Below, one piece after another: positions 58,662 to 64,000 of a stretch of 64,000 nucleotides of DNA; position 1 is the stretch's first letter, and each line of letters starts with the position of its first letter. The DNA is from an uncultured Lachnospiraceae bacterium (GTDB taxonomy: Bacteria; Bacillota; Clostridia; Lachnospirales; Lachnospiraceae). Location of the stretch: contig CAJUBP010000007.1 in the NCBI GenBank assembly GCA_910584585.1, positions 29,693 to 93,692 on the forward strand. The letters run 5' to 3'. The notes under the pieces are model-generated. The model made no database searches and had not been told where the DNA came from. It was given only the letters and a program-made list of their open reading frames with translations. The position numbers and the translations under genes are program-made.

Positions 58662-59147
58662 TTGGCGAAAAAGGAAAAAGAAATTAAAACAAACGCCATG
58701 CGCATCCTGGACCGGCATAAGATTTCTTATGAGACGCTGCAATATGAATGCGGTGAATTTGTGGACGGCATTCACACTGCAGAACTGACGGGAGCGCCGG
58801 CGGAGCAATCTTTTAAAACACTGGTTTTGCAGGGAAAGAGCAGGCAGTATTACGTTTTTGTCCTGCCGGTGGCAGATGAAGTTGATTTGAAAGAGGCGGC
58901 CAGGCTTGCCGGGGAGAAGTCCCTGGAAATGATTCCGGTGAAAGAGATTACCGGGGTAACCGGATATGTCAGAGGCGGGTGCAGCCCCTTGGGCATGAAA
59001 AAGCAGTATCCCGTGTTTTTGCAGGAAAATGCTTTGGATTATGACAGGATCTACATCAGCGGAGGCAGAATCGGGACGACTTTGTGTTTGAAAACGGAGG
59101 ATTTTCTGGAAATTACAGGGGCGAAGACAGGGAATTTTGCGGCTTGA
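58662..59147 (+). CDS. ybaK: Cys-tRNA(Pro) deacylase (YbaK/EbsC)
   Basis: The 161-residue protein hydrolyses Cys-tRNA(Pro) and prevents mistranslation. TNAMRILDRHKISYETLQYE at the start, SFKTLVLQGKSRQYYVFVLP, VTGYVRGGCSPLGMKKQYPV and GGRIGTTLCLKTEDFLEITG match YbaK, including the conserved Lys and GGxSP-type loop. The start codon is TTG with AAGGA upstream. It follows the membrane protein gene by 5 bp. After its stop, 59148-59555 contains only repeats and a probable promoter. Confidence 0.9.
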   Translation: MAKKEKEIKTNAMRILDRHKISYETLQYECGEFVDGIHTAELTGAPAEQSFKTLVLQGKSRQYYVFVLPVADEVDLKEAARLAGEKSLEMIPVKEITGVTGYVRGGCSPLGMKKQYPVFLQENALDYDRIYISGGRIGTTLCLKTEDFLEITGAKTGNFAA

Positions 59148-59195
59148 TGCGCCCGGAGAATATGCTGCTGTTCGCGGAACAGAGGTCCGATCATG

Positions 59196-59315
59196 GTAAC
59201 CCGTCCAGTTCCCGGAAGGCCGCCTGCGCTGCGCGGACCATCAGGACTTGTTGAGAAATATATTGCATAGTAACTCGTCCGGTTCCTGGAAGGCCGCCTG
59301 CAGCGGGGCGCAGCC
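59196..59315. repeat. Two direct repeats upstream of the DegV gene
   Basis: Copies at 59196-59227 and 59270-59301 share gtaac-cgtcc-gttcc-ggaaggccgcctgc with three differences, 74 bp apart. GC-rich sequence follows each. A possible -10 (TATAAT, 59387-59392) lies downstream. The rest of 59148-59555 shows no gene. Confidence 0.65.
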
Positions 59316-59555
59316 CTGGGAACAATAACGGGAATATTCTGCACAGGAATGCAGGAAAACATCTTTTCTTTTTTGGGAAAAGGTATTATAATAACAGCGG
59401 AAGAACGGGGAAGCGGAGGCTTCCCCTTATGTGGTATTCCAGAAGATACATTATTGCAGTGAAGCAATAAAGTACAGTTTGGCTGAGTCCGCTTTCCAGC
59501 GGATGGATGAAGCAAGGCGCAGTCAAGAACAGTATTTTTAGAAAAGAGGGATTCT

Positions 59556-60449
59556 ATGGCGTATCAGATTATTACAGACGGTTCCTGTGATTTAGGCGCG
59601 GAAGTGGCGCAGCAGGCAGGGGTAAAGGTAGTTCCGTTTTATGTAACATTTGACGGAAAGACTTACAAGAAAGAAATTGAGGAAATCGGCGTAAGGGATT
59701 TTTATCAGGAAATGGTGGATCATCCGGATAAATTTCCCATGTCGTCCCTTCCGTCCGTGCAGGATTATGTGGAGGCGTTCAAGCCTTATGCAGAAGAGGG
59801 AAAAGATATCATCTGCCTGTGCATCACTACCAAATTCAGCGGCTCCTACAACTCAGCCCAAACAGCGGCGGAATTGCTGCAGGAAGAATATCCCAAGATT
59901 CGGATTCAGGTTGTGGATACTTCTGTGAATACAGTGCTGCAGGGGCTTCTGGTGCTGGAAGCCGTCAGAATGCAGCAGGCCGGACTGTCTTTTGAGGAAA
60001 CAGTGCGGGAGATTGAGCGGATTAAGCCCACCGGAAGAATTATTTTTACCGTAGGCAATTATGAATATCTGATTCACGGCGGAAGAATCGGCAAGGTGAT
60101 GGGGACAGCGGCCTCCACATTGGGAATAAAGCCTCTGATTATGCTGAAAGAGGGAGAAATCTTCCCCACAGGGGTAACCAGGAACCGGAAAAAAGGCCTG
60201 AAGCGGCTGATTGAACAAACAAAAGGGCATTTTGAGAAAATCGGAGAGTCTCCCAACGACTACCGGATCGTGGTAGGGTATGGGTACGATTATGAAGAAG
60301 CGGTGGAATTCAGAGATCAGCTTCTGGCGTCTCTGCAGACCTATTCCGACTGCAAAACCATTGATATTTCCCAGATTGGGGCTACCATCGGCGTTCACAC
60401 CGGCCCCTATCCGCTGGGGCTTGGGCTGCTGAGGCAGTATGACAGGTAA
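59556..60449 (+). CDS. DegV-family fatty-acid-binding protein
   Basis: The 297-residue protein matches DegV proteins, which bind a fatty acid and can serve as FakB subunits for fatty acid kinase. IITDGSCDLGAEVAQQAGVK opens the first domain. PMSSLPSVQDYVEAFKPYAE, CITTKFSGSYNSAQTAAELL and NYEYLIHGGRIGKVMGTAAS are typical, as is the end IGATIGVHTGPYPLGLGLL. No FakA gene is nearby. It is monocistronic. GAAAAGAGGGA precedes the start. Confidence 0.9.
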   Translation: MAYQIITDGSCDLGAEVAQQAGVKVVPFYVTFDGKTYKKEIEEIGVRDFYQEMVDHPDKFPMSSLPSVQDYVEAFKPYAEEGKDIICLCITTKFSGSYNSAQTAAELLQEEYPKIRIQVVDTSVNTVLQGLLVLEAVRMQQAGLSFEETVREIERIKPTGRIIFTVGNYEYLIHGGRIGKVMGTAASTLGIKPLIMLKEGEIFPTGVTRNRKKGLKRLIEQTKGHFEKIGESPNDYRIVVGYGYDYEEAVEFRDQLLASLQTYSDCKTIDISQIGATIGVHTGPYPLGLGLLRQYDR

Positions 60450-60480
60450 AATGCAAGATCAGGATTTTGCGGGATGACTC

Positions 60481-60510
60481 TTGAGCTGCCTTAGCAGCGC
60501 CGATTACAAT
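60481..60510 (+). promoter_or_regulatory. Candidate promoter of trkAH
   Basis: TTGAGC (60481-60486) and TACAAT (60505-60510) are 18 bp apart, 49 bp before trkA, with ATGGAGGCG as the ribosome binding site. Confidence 0.5.
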
Positions 60511-60559
60511 AATTTAGGAACGAGAAAGACGACAGATATCTGCCGTAAATGGAGGCGAC

Positions 60560-61915
60560 ATGCAGATTATCATTGTGGGTTGTGGAAATGTTGGCACAAC
60601 TTTGACAGAACAATTAAGCAGAGAAGGACATAATATTACGGTGATAGACACAGACCCGAAGAAAGCGGAGTCTGTGGCCAACCGGTTTGATGTGATGGGA
60701 ATTGTGGGCAACGGCGCAAGTTTTGCGGTGCAGAATGAAGCAGGCATTGAGGAAGCGGATTTGATGATCGCGGTGACGACATCCGATGAACTGAACCTGC
60801 TTTGCTGCCTGATTGCCAGAAAAGCAGGGGGATGCAATACAGTGGCCCGGGTGCGCAATCCCATTTATAACCGGGAGATTACATATATCAAAGAAGAACT
60901 TGGCTTATCCATGGTCATTAATCCGGAATACGCGGCCGCCAGCGAGATTGCCCGGCTGCTGAAATTTCCTTCCGCAATTAAAGTGGACAGCTTTGCCAAG
61001 GGAAGAGTGGAGCTTTTGAAATGCAGGCTTGGAGAGGGGTCTGTGCTGGACGGAAGGCCCTTGACCTATATTTCCGGCGGGCTGCATTGCGATGTATTGA
61101 TCTGCGCTGTGGAACGGGGAGAGGAGGTCTTTATTCCTTCCGGTAATTTTATACTGCGGGAGAAAGACGTGATTTCCATTGTGGCTTCTTCCAGAAAAGC
61201 CAATGAATTTTTTCGGAAAATCGGAATGACCACCAACCGGATTAAGAACTGTATGATTATCGGCGGCGGAGAGACTACTTACTATCTGGCCAAACAGCTG
61301 ATGCCTATGGGAATTGAGATAAAGATTATCGAACAGAACAAGGAACGCTGCAATGAACTCAGCGAACTTCTGCCTCAGGCCATGATTATTCACGGAGACG
61401 GGACAGAGCGCAATCTTTTGTATGAAGAAGGGATGCCCAAGGCCCATTCCTTTGTGGCGTGGACCAATCTGGACGAGGAAAATATTATGCTGAGCCTCTT
61501 TGCGAAAAGCGTGTCAAAGGCGAAAACCATAACCAAAGTGCACCGGATTGCCTATGACGAGATTATAGACAGCATGGATTTGGGCAGCGTGCTGTATCCG
61601 AAGCATATAACGGCAGAATATATCATTCAGTATGTGCGGGCGATGCAGAACTCCATCGGAAGTAATATTGAGACTTTATATCAATTAATTGAAGATAAAG
61701 TGGAAGCGCTGGAATTCAGGGTTCAGGAGCGGTCTGCCCTTGTGGGGATTCCGCTGATGGAGCTGCAGTTAAAGGAGAATCTGCTGATTGCCTGCATCAA
61801 CCGGAAGGGAAACATTATCACTCCAGGGGGGCAGGACACCATTGAGCTGGGAGACACTGTGGTGGTAGTGACAACCAACCAGGGCTTCCATGACCTGAAG
61901 GATATTTTGAAATAG
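60560..61915 (+). CDS. trkA: Trk potassium uptake regulator TrkA
   Basis: The 451-residue peripheral protein has two tandem RCK units. The first nucleotide-binding motif is IIVGCGNVGTTLTEQLSREG and the second IIGGGETTYYLAKQLMPMG (near residue 232). Each is followed by a TrkA-C domain, at about residues 140-220 and 370-451. TrkA gates the TrkH channel in response to NAD(H) and ATP or c-di-AMP. It is followed by trkH after 17 bp, so the two form an operon for potassium uptake. Confidence 0.95.
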   Translation: MQIIIVGCGNVGTTLTEQLSREGHNITVIDTDPKKAESVANRFDVMGIVGNGASFAVQNEAGIEEADLMIAVTTSDELNLLCCLIARKAGGCNTVARVRNPIYNREITYIKEELGLSMVINPEYAAASEIARLLKFPSAIKVDSFAKGRVELLKCRLGEGSVLDGRPLTYISGGLHCDVLICAVERGEEVFIPSGNFILREKDVISIVASSRKANEFFRKIGMTTNRIKNCMIIGGGETTYYLAKQLMPMGIEIKIIEQNKERCNELSELLPQAMIIHGDGTERNLLYEEGMPKAHSFVAWTNLDEENIMLSLFAKSVSKAKTITKVHRIAYDEIIDSMDLGSVLYPKHITAEYIIQYVRAMQNSIGSNIETLYQLIEDKVEALEFRVQERSALVGIPLMELQLKENLLIACINRKGNIITPGGQDTIELGDTVVVVTTNQGFHDLKDILK

Positions 61916-61932
61916 GCGGAGGAAAGGTTGCG

Positions 61933-63372
61933 ATGAATTACTCAATTATCAGATATCTGCTTTGCCGCGTGCTGGAATTTCAGGCAATGTTTCTTGCGCT
62001 TCCCTGCGCTGCGGCCGTGATTTACAGAGAGAAGGAAGGCTGGGCTTACGCGGCGGTTCTGGCAGTATGTCTTTTGGTTGGAACCCTGGGCAAAATGAGA
62101 AAGCCGGGGAGCAATGTATTTTATGCAAGAGAAGGATTTGTGGCGGTATCTTTAAGCTGGATTGTGTTGAGCTTAACAGGTGCGCTGCCGCTGTTTTTAT
62201 CCGGGGAATTTCCCAGTTATACCGACGCGCTGTTTGAGACAATTTCCGGGTTAACCACCACCGGGGCAAGTATTTTGGGAGATGTGGAGGCCCTGTCCAA
62301 ATGCAATCTGTTCTGGCGCAGCTTTACCCACTGGATTGGAGGAATGGGGGTGCTGGTGCTGATTATGGCGATCCTGCCTTTGGCGGGCGGCTACAACATG
62401 CACCTGATGCGGGCGGAAAGCCCGGGGCCTACCGTTGGAAAACTGGTTCCAAGAGTGAAAAATACGGCGAGAAATCTGTATAAGATGTACATAGTCCTGA
62501 CAATTATTGAGATTGTTCTGCTTCTGCTGACGGGGATGTCTGTGTTTGAATCCATGACGCTGTCTTTTGGTACGGCAGGTACGGGAGGATTTGGAGTTTT
62601 AAATGACAGTATCGGCAGCTACGCCATGATATCCCAGGCGATTATTACAATTTTTATGATATTGTTCGGGATCAACTTTAATGCCTACTTTCTCCTCTGG
62701 CAGAAAAAATATCTCCAGGCGCTGCAGCATGAAGAAATGCGCTATTATCTGGGGATTATTCTGGGAGCGGTCATACTGATTACTATTAATGTCCGGGGCA
62801 GCTTTCGGACGGTATTTGACGCCTTTCATCACGCGGCTTTTCAGGTGGCGTCCATTATTACGACTACGGGGTATTCCACCACGGATTTTAATCAGTGGCC
62901 GGAATTTTCGAAGTTTGTGCTGGTGCTGCTGATGTTTATCGGGGCATGCGCAGGCAGCACCGGAGGCGGCATCAAGGTTTCCCGGGTGGTTATTATGTTG
63001 AAGCTTGTAAAAAATGAATTATCCTATCTGATTCATCCCAAGCGGGTGCGGCAGATCCATTTTGAAAAGCATGTGGTGAATAAGGACGTGCTGCGGTCGA
63101 TTTCCGTGTTTTTTATTGCCTATGCTATTATCTACGGGGCGTCAGTTCTGCTGATTTCCCTGGATGAACTGGATTTTACCACTAACTTTACGGCAGTGGC
63201 GGCTACCTTGAACAATATCGGGCCGGGGCTTGGGCAGGTGGGGCCAGCGGCGAATTTTTCCGTGTATTCCCAGCCTGCGAAATATGTGCTGATGTTCGAC
63301 ATGCTGGCAGGACGGCTGGAACTGTTCCCGATGCTGCTGCTGTTTGCGCCTTCCACCTGGAAGCGGAGATAA
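61933..63372 (+). CDS. trkH: Trk potassium transporter TrkH
   Basis: The 479-residue membrane protein has the four-repeat MPM architecture of Trk/Ktr channels. The selectivity-filter regions include ETISGLTTTGASILGDVEAL, TLSFGTAGTGGFGVLNDSIG and SIITTTGYSTTDFNQWPEFS, with NNIGPGLGQVGPAANFSVYS in the fourth. It ends DMLAGRLELFPMLLLFAPST, as in full-length TrkH. GGAGGAAAGG gives the ribosome binding site. It is the second gene of the trk operon. Confidence 0.95.
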   Translation: MNYSIIRYLLCRVLEFQAMFLALPCAAAVIYREKEGWAYAAVLAVCLLVGTLGKMRKPGSNVFYAREGFVAVSLSWIVLSLTGALPLFLSGEFPSYTDALFETISGLTTTGASILGDVEALSKCNLFWRSFTHWIGGMGVLVLIMAILPLAGGYNMHLMRAESPGPTVGKLVPRVKNTARNLYKMYIVLTIIEIVLLLLTGMSVFESMTLSFGTAGTGGFGVLNDSIGSYAMISQAIITIFMILFGINFNAYFLLWQKKYLQALQHEEMRYYLGIILGAVILITINVRGSFRTVFDAFHHAAFQVASIITTTGYSTTDFNQWPEFSKFVLVLLMFIGACAGSTGGGIKVSRVVIMLKLVKNELSYLIHPKRVRQIHFEKHVVNKDVLRSISVFFIAYAIIYGASVLLISLDELDFTTNFTAVAATLNNIGPGLGQVGPAANFSVYSQPAKYVLMFDMLAGRLELFPMLLLFAPSTWKRR

Positions 63373-63375
63373 CAA

Positions 63376-63391
63376 TTTATATTTCGATATG
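63376..63391 (+). repeat. Dispersed motif tttatatttcgatatg
   Basis: This copy is identical to the reverse complement of 27306-27321 and is followed by caggaaaggg, as at 37101-37130. It lies between trkH and the next small gene and adjoins its ribosome binding site. Confidence 0.6.
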
Positions 63392-63405
63392 CAGGAAAGG
63401 GAGGC

Positions 63406-63642
63406 ATGAAATTGCGTCAGATGGAATTTAAAATGGAACGGACCGGCCTGCTGAAAGAGGGAGATGTGCTGCCGGTCAGTGAGGGAAAGCTGCCCACTTC
63501 TTATTACTATACACTGGGGAAAGCTTATGCCATGTCTGCCAACTACGGATTCAGTGAACGGCTGAAATCCACAGAAGGAAAAGTGGTGAAAGTCCACGAG
63601 ACGCCGAAAGGCTTTTTTGTGACAGTGGAATTTGATGAGTAA
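63406..63642 (+). CDS. Small hypothetical protein after trkH
   Basis: The 78-residue protein has no recognised family. It begins LRQMEFKMERTGLLKEGDVL, has YYYTLGKAYAMSANYGFSER in the middle and ends VVKVHETPKGFFVTVEFDE, suggesting a small beta-rich fold. The GGGAGG at 63399-63404 is very close to ATG 63406, so the true start may be TTG 63412 or ATG 63421. It lies 33 bp after trkH and 48 bp before the TM1266-type gene. Confidence 0.6.
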   Translation: MKLRQMEFKMERTGLLKEGDVLPVSEGKLPTSYYYTLGKAYAMSANYGFSERLKSTEGKVVKVHETPKGFFVTVEFDE

Positions 63643-63690
63643 AATATGCGCTGAGCAAAAGTGAAGGCAGGAGGAATACGAAAAAAGCAT

Positions 63691-63936
63691 ATGGAAGACA
63701 GGGTAGCGATTATCGGCATTATTGTGGAAGAATCATCTTCCATTGAAGAATTAAATCAGATTCTCCATGCATACGGAGAATATATTATCGGCAGAATGGG
63801 CATTCCCTATCACAAGAAGGGAATCAACATTATCAGCATTGCAGTGGATGCGCCCCAGAGCGTGATCAGCGCACTGTCCGGAAAACTGGGGAAACTGCAG
63901 GGAGTAAGCAGTAAAACTGCCTACTCCAAAGTATAG
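63691..63936 (+). CDS. TM1266-type iron-only hydrogenase system regulator
   Basis: The 81-residue protein has the ferredoxin-like fold pattern of the TM1266 family: RVAIIGIIVEESSSIEELNQ, then GEYIIGRMGIPYHKKGINII and SIAVDAPQSVISALSGKLGK. It ends with LQGVSSKTAYSK. Family members usually sit beside the [FeFe]-hydrogenase maturation genes hydE, hydG and hydF and are thought to be regulators. Those genes would lie beyond the window end. ATG 63691 matches the family start, but the GGAGGA site is about 15 bp upstream. Confidence 0.75.
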   Translation: MEDRVAIIGIIVEESSSIEELNQILHAYGEYIIGRMGIPYHKKGINIISIAVDAPQSVISALSGKLGKLQGVSSKTAYSKV

Positions 63937-63994
63937 GATAGTAGAAAGAGTAGAAAGAGTAAACAGAACAACTGCCGATTCCAAAGTATAGGAT
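63915..63994 (+). repeat. Duplication of the gene's 3' end
   Basis: Bases 63915-63939 (last codons and stop of the TM1266-type gene) recur at 63970-63994 with two differences. Between them is agtagaaagagtagaaagag, itself a short tandem repeat. The second copy is not translated. Confidence 0.7.
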
Positions 63995-64000
63995 GTTTTA

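Overview
The window looks like a chromosomal segment of a motile, spore-forming, anaerobic Firmicute of the Lachnospiraceae type. The indications are strong AGGAGG ribosome binding sites, a flagellin preceded by a CsrA-type regulator, dipicolinate synthase genes (spore formation), a glucose-type PTS with HPr and Enzyme I, and a giant repeat-rich surface protein with an EPKTG sorting-like signal. No rRNA, tRNA, prophage or CRISPR array was recognised. The genus cannot be fixed from the sequence alone.

Layout. 0.1-1.7 kb: a fructuronate reductase-like gene at the end of an operon that starts outside the window. 1.8-6.7 kb: an accessory zone with two PD-(D/E)XK-type genes, an internally deleted IS4-like element with an intact 10-bp target duplication, an IS66 transposase remnant, a MITE-like element that cuts an AAA ATPase at its Walker A motif, and several strong palindromes. 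6.8-9.4 kb: a csrA variant and flagellin with a sigma-28-like promoter and a structured leader. 9.4-26.4 kb: a flagellin glycosylation island. It holds two very large multidomain glycosyltransferase proteins, then pseB, an N-acetyl sugar amidotransferase, an amidase, a GNAT, a Gfo/Idh/MocA oxidoreductase, a GT-B-like protein, a DegT aminotransferase, pseF, pseI, a pseH-like GNAT and pseC. The middle of the island (about 16.1-24.5 kb) is visibly more AT-rich than its two ends, as if a sugar-modification cassette had been inserted between pseB and pseC.

26.6-38.6 kb: mixed housekeeping genes: a sugar acetyltransferase, a coiled-coil membrane protein, a thioredoxin-domain YyaL-type protein, a sigma-like protein lacking promoter-recognition regions, DUF3006, a MATE pump, dpaA-dpaB, a LytTR regulator with a LiaF-like membrane partner, a YgjP-type metallopeptidase and a DUF3783 protein. 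Several dispersed palindromic elements lie between these genes. 38.6-45.0 kb: a 2117-residue surface protein with a cysteine-rich beta-helix, InlB-like repeats and a PDPDNP-type stalk. 45.0-46.2 kb: fragments of Fic, ATPase and LacI genes, then an AbrB-PIN toxin-antitoxin pair whose toxin has lost its middle. 46.5-54.6 kb: sugar uptake (DeoR-type regulator, 1-phosphofructokinase, HPr with Arg at position 46, Enzyme I, LarE, EIICBA, antiterminator). 54.8-64.0 kb: an RlmI-type methyltransferase, Uup, a membrane protein, YbaK, DegV, TrkA-TrkH and a TM1266-type small regulator.

The most distinctive system is the glycosylation island. It encodes recognisable PseB, PseC, PseH-like, PseI and PseF proteins but no recognisable PseG. 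It also carries a PP-loop sugar amidotransferase without HisH/HisF partners, directly coupled to an amidase-signature protein that could supply ammonia. Together these suggest a modified nonulosonic acid made for the large flagellin just upstream. This is inference from gene content; no activity can be read from sequence alone.
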